Assembly: GCA_018672475.1 (NCBI GenBank)
Contig: JABHFS010000051.1
Location: forward strand, 1-32,715
From: Gemmatimonadota bacterium
GTDB lineage: Bacteria; Latescibacterota; UBA2968; UBA8231
Length of the DNA stretch: 32,715 bases
Direction: 5' to 3'
This document shows, piece by piece, positions 1 through 7,562 of the stretch. Made by a program: the position numbers and the translations under genes. A model generated the notes under the pieces. The model saw only the letters and a list, made by a program, of their open reading frames with translations. It was not told the origin of the DNA and ran no database searches. The stretch's first letter is position 1. Each line of letters begins with the position of its first letter.

Positions 1-663
1 ACTCATCGGGTGCTCGATAGCCCAAACTACTATGGGGTCTTTCTCCATTATAACGGCGTCGATAGTCTTCAACGGCGACGCGGGTTGTTTGCCTTGCGCT
101 TCATGAGTAGCTTCCTCGGCAAGAAAATACTCACAGCCAAACCGGTCCAGCTTGAAGGGGTCATGCCAGCCATTATTGCGCATGAACCGTAAGCGTGCTT
201 CAACGTCCGATCTTGTTAGCTCAAGAGTAGAATGTTCTTCTGTGAGCCACTGCTTAACGCGCCTAAATAAACTCATCTTGGTTCGGTGGTTATCACTTAG
301 CTCGTCTTTGTCTCCAGAGCGGTCAATTTTAGCATCTGAATACTCTTCCTCTATTAAATTCCAGTCAATCGGGACACGGGCCTTCTTGTCTGCATCCAGT
401 AAAGCCGCATAAATTGGGAACACTCGCGCTGCTGTGTCTTGGTCTAAATAGCCTTGGCTTACCCATAAGGAAACCTCCTGTGGTGGTGCCGTCTGGGATT
501 TGACTTTATTTTCTATTGTCATTGCAATAGGAAGGAAATTCTCAGCGTCATCCCGAGTGTCAAACTTAGGCTTCGGGATTACTTCTTCTCCATTTACCTT
601 CAAAATAAAATGGACTCGGTAGGTAGTTTTCGTCTTCAGTGCACGAGTTTCTATAAACGCCAT
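1..663 (-). CDS. Probable phage-type tyrosine recombinase/integrase, N-terminal part (runs off window)
   Basis: The minus strand is open without a stop from an ATG at 663 to base 1 (221 codons), so the gene is cut by the window edge. A good ribosome site (GAGGG, about 11 nt upstream) supports this start. The N-terminus (MAFIETRALKTKTTYRVHF, then KPKFDTRDDAENF near residues 31-43) looks like the arm-type DNA-binding domain of phage integrases. Residues about 125-205 are mostly helical and resemble a core-binding domain, with RRVKQWLTEE, LTRSDVEARL and an LDRF...FLAEEA segment. The catalytic R-H-R-Y domain would lie outside the window, so the family call is inference from the N-terminal pattern plus position beside a tRNA 3' end. 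The gene reads away from the tRNA, as in P4-type integrases. Base composition is more AT-rich than the rest of the window, which fits acquired DNA. Confidence 0.6.
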   Translation of the reverse strand, partial: MAFIETRALKTKTTYRVHFILKVNGEEVIPKPKFDTRDDAENFLPIAMTIENKVKSQTAPPQEVSLWVSQGYLDQDTAARVFPIYAALLDADKKARVPIDWNLIEEEYSDAKIDRSGDKDELSDNHRTKMSLFRRVKQWLTEEHSTLELTRSDVEARLRFMRNNGWHDPFKLDRFGCEYFLAEEATHEAQGKQPASPLKTIDAVIMEKDPIVVWAIEHPMS

Positions 664-684
664 AGTCAAATTTCCCTCGATTTA

Positions 685-734
685 TGGGAGTCATTTGGGA
701 GTGAGATCAAGGCGTGGGAGTCATTTGGGAGTGA
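685..734. repeat. Two direct copies of a 20-bp repeat upstream of the integrase gene
   Basis: TGGGAGTCATTTGGGAGTGA occurs at 685-704 and again at 715-734, 30 bp apart. Each copy holds two TGGGAGT heptamers 11 bp apart, giving four heptamers starting at 685, 696, 715 and 726. The repeats lie 22 bp upstream of the integrase-like ATG and between that gene and the tRNA. Such paired short repeats are typical of arm-type integrase or excisionase binding sites; that role is inferred. The rest of 735-855 is AT-rich and contains no gene that I can support. Confidence 0.6.
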
Positions 735-856
735 AAATCCAATGTTATTTGGATATACCTTGATATGTTAGTTTATATTAGTAACACCCTAAAGACGCGT
801 CTAATATACTATACTACAGGGGGAATAGGCAATGTTTTTTATAGACTTACGACAGG

Positions 857-890
857 TAAAAAAAATAACCCCTTGTAAAAACAAGAGGTT
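857..890 (-). terminator. Rho-independent terminator downstream of tRNA-Ala
   Basis: Read on the minus strand, AACCTCTTGT (890-881), a TTTT loop and ACAAGGGGTT (876-867) form a 10-bp stem with one G-U wobble. It is followed by a run of T residues (866-857). It begins 7 nt after the encoded CCA end of the tRNA. On the plus strand the wobble becomes a mismatch and no T tract follows, so it acts on the minus strand. Confidence 0.75.
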
Positions 891-896
891 AAAAAA

Positions 897-972
897 TGGT
901 GGAGCTGATCGGGTTCGAACCGACGACCTCAGGCTTGCAAAGCCCGCGCTCTCCCAACTGAGCTACAGCCCC
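897..972 (-). tRNA. tRNA-Ala (anticodon UGC)
   Basis: The minus strand folds as a 76-nt cloverleaf. The acceptor stem is GGGGCTG paired with CAGCTCC and carries the G3-U70 wobble that marks alanine tRNAs. The D arm is AGCTCAGTTGGGAGAGC, the anticodon loop CTTTGCAAG gives anticodon TGC, and the T arm contains GGTTCGAACC. The discriminator is A (900) and CCA is encoded (899-897). The 5' end is 3 nt after the stop of the small membrane protein gene, so the two may share a transcript. The 3' end faces the integrase-like gene, which makes this tRNA the probable attachment site. Confidence 0.97.
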
Positions 973-975
973 ACG

Positions 976-1212
976 CTATTCTGGCGCGGTTTCTTCGGAG
1001 GCGTCATCCTGCTCGAAGGTGAGCAAGACCGTCGAGGCGATAAAGAGCGAGAAGAAGGTGAAACCGAAAATATCGGCGCGGAATGAATCATAGATGGCGT
1101 GTAGCGCATCTACGGGAATAGCATAGCCGCCTAGGCAGACCAAATAGAGAATGATGCTGCCGAGTTGCACTTTGTCGAGAAATTCTTTGCTCTTTGCCCA
1201 AGCCATATTCAT
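976..1212 (-). CDS. Small two-helix membrane protein, unknown function
   Basis: A 78-residue protein starting MNMAWAKSKEF. Two hydrophobic stretches are visible: about residues 16-35 (LGSIILYLVCLGGYAIPV) and about 49-66 (IFGFTFFSLFIASTVLL). The tail is acidic (EQDDASEETAPE). I do not recognise a family. An AGGAT ribosome site lies 4 nt upstream of the ATG at 1212; a second ATG at 1206 is also usable. A plausible promoter sits at 1229-1257. The gene ends immediately before tRNA-Ala, so it could be the first cistron of a short mRNA-tRNA transcript. Coding status rests on the ribosome site, promoter and membrane pattern rather than on homology. Confidence 0.65.
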   Translation of the reverse strand: MNMAWAKSKEFLDKVQLGSIILYLVCLGGYAIPVDALHAIYDSFRADIFGFTFFSLFIASTVLLTFEQDDASEETAPE

Positions 1213-1228
1213 TTATCCTATTCCTAAG

Positions 1229-1257
1229 AAAATAGACAGGTTGACCGAATACGTCAA
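1229..1257 (-). promoter_or_regulatory. Possible sigma70 promoter for the membrane protein/tRNA-Ala transcript, inside an inverted repeat
   Basis: Minus strand TTGACG (1257-1252), a 17-nt spacer and TATTTT (1234-1229). The -35 overlaps a perfect inverted repeat, GTTGAC at 1240-1245 and GTCAAC at 1253-1258, lying in the divergent gap before the thiolase gene. A regulator could bind here; none is identified. Confidence 0.4.
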
Positions 1258-1287
1258 CGCGATTTCACCAACGAAAGTATAGAACAA

Positions 1288-2469
1288 ATGACAGATCCAG
1301 TAATTGTAAGTGCGCTGCGTACGGCCACGGGCCGTTTTGGTGGGGCGCTGAAGGGGCAAGCCGCTGCAATATTGGGCGGTGAGGTGCTTAAGGCACTACT
1401 GGCGCAAAGCCAAATAGAGGCGGCTGAGGTCGATGAAGTATTGATGGGAATGGTCTATCAGGGCGGGGCTGGAGCCAATCCGGCGCGGCAAGCGGCGGTG
1501 CATGGTGGGTTGCCCTATGAGGTGCCGTCGATGACGGTCAACAAGCTCTGCGGCTCTGGGCTTAAGACAATTGCGCTGGCCGCCCAGGCGATATGGGCTG
1601 GTGAGGCCGAGGTGATTTTGGCGGGCGGGATGGAGAATATGAGCTTGGCGCCCTATATATTGCCCGGTGCGCGGTGGGGGGAGCGTCTTGGGCATGGTCA
1701 GGTCGAGGATATGCTGCTGCTCGATGGCCTATGGGATTGTTTTTACGACTGTCATATGGGGGTTACCGCCGAAAATTTGGCAGAAGAGTATAGCATCAGC
1801 CGGGAGCAACAAGATCAATTTGCTGCGCGCAGCCATGAGCATTGGGCTAAGGCGCAGAAAGCTGGTGCTTTTAAGGAAGAGATTGTGCCGATCACCATTC
1901 CGCAAAAAGGGGGAGAAGACGTCTTTGCAGTAGATGAACACCCCCGGCCTGGAACCACCGCTGAGAAGCTTGCGCAACTCAAACCGGCGTTTAAGAAGGA
2001 TGGTACGGTGACAGCGGGTAATGCGTCTGGGATTAATGACGGGGCGGCAGCGGTATTGTTGATGAGCGAAGCAGCAGCAAAGGCGCGGGGCTTAGAGCCT
2101 TTGGCTTATGTGCGGGCGGTTGCCAGCGTGGGAGTTGATCCTCGAATTATGGGTATTGGACCAGCGCCAGCGATACGTAAATTATTGCACAAGAGTGGTT
2201 TTGAGCTCAAAGATGTAGACTTGATTGAAGTGAATGAGGCTTTTGCGGCGCAAAGTATAGCAGTCGGTAAAGAACTGGCTTGGGATCAAGAAAAGGTCAA
2301 TGTGCAAGGTGGAGCCATTGCGATGGGGCATGCCGTAGGAGCGAGCGGTGCTCGGGTGGCGACGACGCTCCTGCATCAGATGCAACACAAGCAGGCCCGT
2401 CTTGGCATTGCTGCCCTGTGTATTGGTGGTGGTATGGGGATTGCCGCGCTCTTTGAACGCGCTGGATAG
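1288..2469 (+). CDS. Acetyl-CoA C-acetyltransferase (thiolase)
   Basis: A 393-residue thiolase of the AtoB/PhaA type, the usual family length. The acylated nucleophile is Cys88 in [10 protein letters not shown]. The NEAFAAQ motif is present, the catalytic His348 lies in [16 protein letters not shown], and the second active-site Cys378 lies in LCIGGGMG. Together these are the full Cys/His/Cys catalytic set. The enzyme condenses two acetyl-CoA to acetoacetyl-CoA or runs the reverse cleavage in fatty-acid or ketone-body metabolism; the direction cannot be told here. It is monocistronic: no partner dehydrogenase or transferase is adjacent and the next gene (ssb) is convergent. The ribosome site is weak (GAAAG, about 11 nt upstream). 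The ATG at 1288 gives the canonical [12 protein letters not shown] start. Confidence 0.95.
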   Translation: MTDPVIVSALRTATGRFGGALKGQAAAILGGEVLKALLAQSQIEAAEVDEVLMGMVYQGGAGANPARQAAVHGGLPYEVPSMTVNKLCGSGLKTIALAAQAIWAGEAEVILAGGMENMSLAPYILPGARWGERLGHGQVEDMLLLDGLWDCFYDCHMGVTAENLAEEYSISREQQDQFAARSHEHWAKAQKAGAFKEEIVPITIPQKGGEDVFAVDEHPRPGTTAEKLAQLKPAFKKDGTVTAGNASGINDGAAAVLLMSEAAAKARGLEPLAYVRAVASVGVDPRIMGIGPAPAIRKLLHKSGFELKDVDLIEVNEAFAAQSIAVGKELAWDQEKVNVQGGAIAMGHAVGASGARVATTLLHQMQHKQARLGIAALCIGGGMGIAALFERAG

Positions 2470-2553
2470 GCGCGAGCAGGATGCGGTGCGTCTCGTTTGT
2501 CTTGCTGACGGCACACGGGTTCCCACTCGCGCCTGCTATAGCTTCACCAATGC

Positions 2554-2955
2554 TTAAGCCGCCTGTAGGGCGGCCTCGGTATCTACTTCTTCTCCGTCGG
2601 TGGGCTCCTGGCCCTTTTCTAGGATCTGCAGATTGCGGACCTGTACTTCGATGCGGGAGTGCGGCTGGTCTTCGCTATCGCGCCAGGAGTGGCTTTGCAG
2701 CCGGCCTGTGGCAAAGATCGGCGTCCCTTTGTGCAGGCGCTGAGAAAAGGCCTCGGCGGCTTTCTGCCAAAGCACGATATCGAAGAAGGAGGTTTCTTCT
2801 TGCCATTCTTCGTTGCGATCGCGATAGGAGCGATTGACGGCGATCCGCCCGCTTAGGCGTGCAGCACCGTTTTCAACGAAGCGGAAATCGGGATCTTGGA
2901 CTAGGCGACCGCTGAGAGCAACTTGATTTATGTTGGGCATATTTAAAGATGACAT
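2554..2955 (-). CDS. ssb: Single-stranded DNA-binding protein (SSB), short form without the acidic tip
   Basis: A 133-residue OB-fold SSB. Recognisable segments are NQVALSGRLVQDPDFR, an internal SFFDIVLW strand, GTPIFATGRLQSHSW and VQVRNLQIL. The ribosome site is strong (AGGAGGT, 6 nt before the ATG at 2955). The C-terminus ends EEVDTEAALQAA and lacks the DDDIPF-like tip through which SSB normally recruits repair and replication proteins. It could be a second, specialised SSB or a PriB-like paralogue, with the main ssb elsewhere. It is divergent from the methyltransferase gene; the 166-bp gap between them is AT-rich and probably holds both promoters. The gap to the thiolase stop (2470-2553) shows no canonical terminator. 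Confidence 0.88.
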   Translation of the reverse strand: MSSLNMPNINQVALSGRLVQDPDFRFVENGAARLSGRIAVNRSYRDRNEEWQEETSFFDIVLWQKAAEAFSQRLHKGTPIFATGRLQSHSWRDSEDQPHSRIEVQVRNLQILEKGQEPTDGEEVDTEAALQAA

Positions 2956-3121
2956 GGTCTACCTCCTGGTAGAATAGAGTGAGAGCAGCCCTGAGATGGG
3001 CTGTTGTAGGTTTAATTATAGCAGGAAATGTGCCATTGATTTATTGTGATTGTAAGATATTGTTAGACATGATCTTATGGTTTTTATCTAATTTTAAATA
3101 TAATGGTGATGGTGTCTCGGT

Positions 3122-4612
3122 TTGAATACATTAATGGGAAGTGAACGAAACGCTGAAGACCTGGCACAACACTTTACGCCAGCTTCCGTAGCCGATTTTG
3201 CTTGGGCCGTTATGCGCACGATAGCAAAACGGGATCTCGAACGAGGGGCGAGGGTGGTCGATCCTGCTGCGGGAGAAGGGGCACTATTGGCCGCCATCGG
3301 GCCGGGTTACCACACCGTAGGGGTCGAGATTGATGCGAGGCTTGCGGAAAAGGGGCGGCGATCGGCAAAACTGTTTTATACCGGTGACGGGTTGCTCGGA
3401 GATTTTCCCGAGATGAAAGAAGGTCGATTTGATTGCGTTATGGCCAATCCGCCCTATGGTAAGTTGAAGGATGTATTCGGTGTATTAGATGATGATATGC
3501 AAGCTGCTGTGGAACAGGGTTTTAAGGTCACCGGATTAGTCTCTGGTAAAACGTTGAATGCCTTCCCGATAGAAATGCTTTTTATTGAGCGGGCACTGCG
3601 TTTGGTGCGGCCCTCGGGCTGGCTCGCACTGATTCTTCCAGAGGGGGTATTTGCCAATGCTCGGTTGCAAGGGGCGCGGGACTGGCTATTGAGACGAGCA
3701 GAGGTGCACGCCGTTGTTGCCTTGCCGGGGGAAGTGTTTCGCCGCAAGGGGCTTAATGCTCGAACGGCCTTGCTGGTCTTGCGCCGCAAGGAGTCGGTCG
3801 GGGGAGGGCTGGCCCGGGCGAGGCTGATTGCGCCAGCGGGTGAGGATCGAGGTCTGGAGGGTTATCTGCAACAAGCCCTGCGATTACTAAAGCATTCTAA
3901 GCGGCAGGTGGCAGCAACGTCAATAAGTGTGCGACAGGGGCAACTTGCTGACAGTCGATGGGATCCTCGTTTTTGGCAGGGGGGCAAGTTGGTCCGGGAT
4001 CTGGCTGGCCGCGTACCATTGGCACCCTTCGGTGATTATATCCGGCACTTGACCTATGGCCCGATTGTCACTGGCCGGCGGCCTGGTTATGTCGAGACGG
4101 GGGTGCCTGTGATTCGCCAGGGCAATATCGTCGAAACCGGCCTGGAAGAAGGGGATTTGCTGCGGGTTGAGGCGGACGGGGCATACGACCCACTGCGCAG
4201 TCGGGTGCGGTATGGCGATTTGTTATTACCTCGGTCGGGCGCCGGGGCACTGGGGAAAAATCGGCTGGCGGTCTATTTGGGGCGCGAACCCGCGAATGTG
4301 GGGTGTTTTGTCGATTTGATCCGGCTCGAAGGGCTGAATCCTTTTTATGCGTGGTTTTTTTTTAAGACGCGACCTGGTCGTGCACAGATTGCGGCTTTTG
4401 CTAATGGCGTGGGGACCCCGAATATCAGTTTTGCCGAAATTCGCTCCCTGCAGGTCGCCGCACTGTCAACTGCCTGCCAGGATGATTTTGAAGGACGCTA
4501 TCGCCGAGAGGTGTGGCCTTTACACAAAAGACGGCGTGAGAGCGACGAAATTCGCGCGGAAGGCGAACGCCGTTTTCGCCTTATCGTCGATGATCTAGAA
4601 CGCCATCTATAA
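3122..4612 (+). CDS. N6-adenine DNA methyltransferase fused to an HsdS-like target-recognition domain
   Basis: A 496-residue protein. Residues about 17-230 form an HsdM/Eco57I-type SAM-dependent adenine methylase: HFTP (17-20), motif I DPAAGEG (47-53) for SAM binding and motif IV NPPY (109-112) for adenine catalysis. From about residue 275 (SRWDPRFW) to the end it looks like one type I specificity half: a target-recognition domain with VPVIRQGNIV, GDLLLPRSG and NVGCFVDLIRL, then a helical segment rich in Arg/Glu. This gives methylation and sequence choice in one chain, as in type IIG enzymes, but no nuclease domain is visible and no restriction gene is adjacent, so it may be solitary. Start is uncertain: TTG at 3122 or ATG at 3134; neither has a clear ribosome site. 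Confidence 0.85.
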   Translation: MNTLMGSERNAEDLAQHFTPASVADFAWAVMRTIAKRDLERGARVVDPAAGEGALLAAIGPGYHTVGVEIDARLAEKGRRSAKLFYTGDGLLGDFPEMKEGRFDCVMANPPYGKLKDVFGVLDDDMQAAVEQGFKVTGLVSGKTLNAFPIEMLFIERALRLVRPSGWLALILPEGVFANARLQGARDWLLRRAEVHAVVALPGEVFRRKGLNARTALLVLRRKESVGGGLARARLIAPAGEDRGLEGYLQQALRLLKHSKRQVAATSISVRQGQLADSRWDPRFWQGGKLVRDLAGRVPLAPFGDYIRHLTYGPIVTGRRPGYVETGVPVIRQGNIVETGLEEGDLLRVEADGAYDPLRSRVRYGDLLLPRSGAGALGKNRLAVYLGREPANVGCFVDLIRLEGLNPFYAWFFFKTRPGRAQIAAFANGVGTPNISFAEIRSLQVAALSTACQDDFEGRYRREVWPLHKRRRESDEIRAEGERRFRLIVDDLERHL

Positions 4613-4688
4613 GACGCAGGAGAGCCGCTTGTATATGGGGCGAGACCTAGTTAAATTCAATAGAACAATAAATTTGCGTAACGTATGA

Positions 4689-6758
4689 GATAAATCTATC
4701 TACAGCAATCGTCTCAGTGGTGAATCTAGCCCATATCTGCGTCAGCATGCCCATAATCCCGTCGATTGGTATCCATGGGGTGAGGAGGCTTTAGCGCGGG
4801 CCAAAAATACCGATCGGCCGATCTTGCTCTCAGTGGGCTATTCGGCGTGCCATTGGTGCCATGTCATGGAGCGCGAATCGTTTGAAAACGAGCAAATCGC
4901 CCAGATTATGAACGATCAATTTGTGAATATAAAGGTCGATCGCGAAGAACGGCCCGATATTGACGAGATCTATATGACGGCGGTGCAAGCGATGACGGGC
5001 CAAGGGGGATGGCCGATGACCGTGTTCTTGGCTCCAGATCTCAGGCCCTTTTACGGCGGTACATATTTCCCTCCAGAAGACCGCTATGGTCGTCCGGGTT
5101 TTCCCAAGGTGCTCACCTCTATTGCGACCTCTTATCGGGAAAATCGCGACGAAATCGAAAATAAGGCCAGCGAGTTGATGCGAGCCCTCGAAGAGAATAC
5201 ACAATTCTTAACGCCGGGAAATATCCCCGGCGAAGCGATACTGTCGGGAGCTTGTGAGCAGCTTAAATCCAGCTATAATTCCACGTATGGAGGTTTTGGC
5301 GGAGCACCTAAGTTTCCTCATAGTATGGGTTTATCCTTATTGTTGCGCCACCACATGCGCCGTGATGACCCGCAAGTGCTTGCGATGGTCGAACACACGC
5401 TCAAGAGTATGGCCCGAGGCGGGATGAACGATCAATTAGCTGGCGGCTTTCATCGCTATTCGACCGATGAGCATTGGCTGGTGCCGCATTTTGAGAAAAT
5501 GCTCTACGATAACGCCTTGCTGGTTTGCGTCTATCTCGAAGCTTATCAGGTGACTCAAGATAATTTCTATCTCCAGGTTGTCGAGGATACCCTCGCCTAT
5601 GTCTTGCGCGAAATGACGTCGCCCGAAGGCGGGTTTTACTCCGCCCAGGATGCCGATAGCGAAGGGGAGGAAGGAAAGTATTTCACCTGGTTTCCCGAAG
5701 AGATTGAAGAGTTGTTAGGCGAACAGGATGCTGCGCTTTTTATGCGGTATTATGGCGTGTCGCCCGAGGGCAATTTTGAGCACGGGCGCAGTATTTTGCA
5801 TGTCGAGAACGAGTTGGCCGATATCGCCCGAGTGTTACAGGTGTCAGCCGGGCAGTTGCTTGAAGTCATTGAGCGCGGGCAAAAGGTGTTGCTCGCCGCT
5901 CGTCAGCAGCGCATTGCCCCCGAGCGAGATGACAAGATCCTACTGGCCTGGAATGGGCTGATGATCAGCGCGATGGCTCGTGCCTATCAAGTTTGCGGTG
6001 AAGAGCATTATTTGAAGGCGGCGGTGGTTGCAGCTGATTTTACCCTTGAGAATATGGTCAGAGATGGCCAGTTGCTGCACACCTACAAAGACGGCCAAGC
6101 CCGGATTGCGGCTTTTCAGGACGACTACGCCTGTTTGATCAACGGCTTGCTCGATCTCTACGAGGCGAGTTTTGAATTGCGCTTCTTTTTGGCCGCAGAG
6201 CATTGGGCGGAGGTAATGATCGAGCGCTTTTGGGATGCGGAGGATGGTGGGTTTTTCTACGCGGAAGCGGAGGCTAAGGATTTAATCGTGCGTAGCAAGA
6301 GCCCCTTTGACAATGCCACGCCGTCGGGTAATTCGATCGGCGCCTTGGTTTTATTGCGGTTGGGGGCGATGAAAGCGGATCGAGCGTTGTGGCAGCGGGG
6401 CGAACAAACACTGGCTCTTTTTGAGCAATTATTGCGAAGATCTCCTTCCGCGGGGTCGCAAATGCTCTGTGCCCTGGATTTTTACCTCGCCAAGCCGAGT
6501 GAAGTCGCCCTGATCGGAGATCGGGAAGAATGTCGTGCCTTTGCTGATGTACTGCATCGTTGTTTTGCTCCTAATAAGATTTTAGTAGCTGCTGAGCCAG
6601 GAGCCAATCAGGCCGAGAGGGCATTGCCTTTATTAGAAGGGAAGTTGCAGATGGGCTCCAGAGCTTTTGTTTGCCGGGACCAGACTTGTTCCCGCCCACT
6701 GCCGACCCCCATCGATTTACAAGATGAACTAGAGGGAGGGCTGTATGACCACGGTTAG
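4689..6758 (+). CDS. Thioredoxin-fold/six-hairpin protein of the YyaL (DUF255) family, 5' end irregular
   Basis: A large cytosolic-looking protein of the YyaL/SSP411 type. The N-terminal thioredoxin-like DUF255 domain holds the conserved [13 protein letters not shown] and the CHWCHVME redox motif, followed by DREERPDID and [11 protein letters not shown]. The remainder is an alpha-barrel like N-acylglucosamine 2-epimerases, with GGFHRYSTD and [13 protein letters not shown]. Its biochemical role is not established. Canonical start codons in frame begin only at TTG 4824, which would cut through the conserved N-terminus; the frame is open from 4689 and already encodes the expected [18 protein letters not shown]. 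An ATG at 4685 is one base out of frame: removing one base at 4688 would give [10 protein letters not shown]. This suggests a frameshift, a base error or a non-canonical start. The 3' end overlaps the next gene by 14 nt. Confidence 0.85.
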   Translation, partial: DKSIYSNRLSGESSPYLRQHAHNPVDWYPWGEEALARAKNTDRPILLSVGYSACHWCHVMERESFENEQIAQIMNDQFVNIKVDREERPDIDEIYMTAVQAMTGQGGWPMTVFLAPDLRPFYGGTYFPPEDRYGRPGFPKVLTSIATSYRENRDEIENKASELMRALEENTQFLTPGNIPGEAILSGACEQLKSSYNSTYGGFGGAPKFPHSMGLSLLLRHHMRRDDPQVLAMVEHTLKSMARGGMNDQLAGGFHRYSTDEHWLVPHFEKMLYDNALLVCVYLEAYQVTQDNFYLQVVEDTLAYVLREMTSPEGGFYSAQDADSEGEEGKYFTWFPEEIEELLGEQDAALFMRYYGVSPEGNFEHGRSILHVENELADIARVLQVSAGQLLEVIERGQKVLLAARQQRIAPERDDKILLAWNGLMISAMARAYQVCGEEHYLKAAVVAADFTLENMVRDGQLLHTYKDGQARIAAFQDDYACLINGLLDLYEASFELRFFLAAEHWAEVMIERFWDAEDGGFFYAEAEAKDLIVRSKSPFDNATPSGNSIGALVLLRLGAMKADRALWQRGEQTLALFEQLLRRSPSAGSQMLCALDFYLAKPSEVALIGDREECRAFADVLHRCFAPNKILVAAEPGANQAERALPLLEGKLQMGSRAFVCRDQTCSRPLPTPIDLQDELEGGLYDHG

Positions 6759-7293
6759 CGAGAAAAACCAGGAAAAGCAATTGATCCAGCACCTGCTGCA
6801 AGTGCCCTTATTCCAAAAAATGCCCGGTCGTCACCTGCAGTTGCTGGTCAAGTTGGGCCAGTCGAAGCAAGTAGCCGCCGCCGATTCGCTGTGGCTCGAA
6901 GGCGATGCGCCGAAAGCCCTCTATATCTTGCTCAAGGGCGAGGTGGAGATCCTGTTCGGTGGTGAACTCGTTGAGCACATAAAGTCGATTAAGGCTTTGG
7001 GGGAGGTCGCATTGCTTGGTGGACAGCCCCACTTTGAACAGGCGATTTGTGCGACGGACTGCATCCTCTTGGAAATACCCGCGCCTGTATTCTTGTACGT
7101 CTTGCAGCGCAATTCGGAGATCTGCCAGCGGATTTGCCGCAATGCGGTCGGGTTGCTCTCGCAGCGGTTGCAAAAATCAAATGACGAAGTCGGCGTACTT
7201 GGCGAAAGCTGTCGCGCGATCGAAGAGAAGATCGTCGAAGCGGAACGCCATGCGAATGATATGAACATGGTGCGGCAGATGCGTGGGGCTTGA
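6745..7293 (+). CDS. Cyclic-nucleotide-binding-fold protein without an output domain
   Basis: A 182-residue protein. Residues about 18-125 form a CRP/CNB beta-roll: VPLFQKMP start, [21 protein letters not shown] and a GEVALLGG segment where the phosphate-binding cassette sits. The arginine that normally contacts the cyclic phosphate (the PRxA part of the cassette) is not seen; the sequence there is QPHFEQAI. The rest (about 125-182) is helical and there is no helix-turn-helix, so it is not a CRP-type transcription factor. It may bind another ligand or act as a protein-protein module. The ATG at 6745 has a strong AGGGAGGG site and lies inside the preceding gene; the stop overlaps the ATG of the PqqD-like gene, indicating translational coupling. 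Confidence 0.8.
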   Translation: MTTVSEKNQEKQLIQHLLQVPLFQKMPGRHLQLLVKLGQSKQVAAADSLWLEGDAPKALYILLKGEVEILFGGELVEHIKSIKALGEVALLGGQPHFEQAICATDCILLEIPAPVFLYVLQRNSEICQRICRNAVGLLSQRLQKSNDEVGVLGESCRAIEEKIVEAERHANDMNMVRQMRGA

Positions 7294-7562
7294 TGGCGAA
7301 GGACAACAAAATTTGGCGGGCGCGCAAAGGGTTGGCTTTTCGCAAGTTGGTTGATGGCGGTATGCTCTTTGACCAAAAAGGCCAACAGGTCCATCATTTT
7401 AATGAAACCGCGGCTGTCGTCTGGGAATTGTGCGCAAGGGGTCAGACTACCGCGGAAATCGTTGCTCGCTTACGCAGTGCCTACGAAGTCGACGAAACGC
7501 AGATAGTCGCCGACGTGCAAGAGGTCCTCAAAGATTTTAGTGGCAGCGATTTATTGCAATGA
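7293..7562 (+). CDS. PqqD-like peptide-binding (RRE-type) protein
   Basis: An 89-residue protein from the ATG at 7293 (TGATG overlap with the upstream stop). The pattern is that of PqqD-family proteins: an N-terminal beta hairpin (GLAFRKLVDGGMLFD), VHHFNETAAVVWELC, then a winged-helix-like end (TTAEIVARLRSAYEVDETQIVADVQ). Classical PqqD holds the precursor peptide for a radical SAM enzyme. No radical SAM protein or precursor peptide is visible here. PqqD-like proteins also occur beside NTP_transf_5 genes in polysaccharide or modified-peptide loci, as in this window; the role in that setting is unknown to me. It overlaps the next gene by 4 nt (ATGA). Confidence 0.82.
   Translation: MAKDNKIWRARKGLAFRKLVDGGMLFDQKGQQVHHFNETAAVVWELCARGQTTAEIVARLRSAYEVDETQIVADVQEVLKDFSGSDLLQ

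Noticed and set aside
832..1086. Plus-strand 84-residue frame with GGADRVRTDDLRLAKPALSQLSYSP
   Set aside because: This is the well-known false protein obtained by translating the complement of tRNA-Ala; the tRNA at 897-972 explains it.
2469..2533. Inverted repeat GGCGCGAG ... CTCGCGCC between the thiolase and ssb stops
   Set aside because: The loop is 49 nt and no T run follows on either strand, so it is not supported as a terminator.
2481..2856. Plus-strand frames opposite ssb
   Set aside because: They lie fully over the minus-strand SSB, which has clear family motifs and a strong ribosome site.
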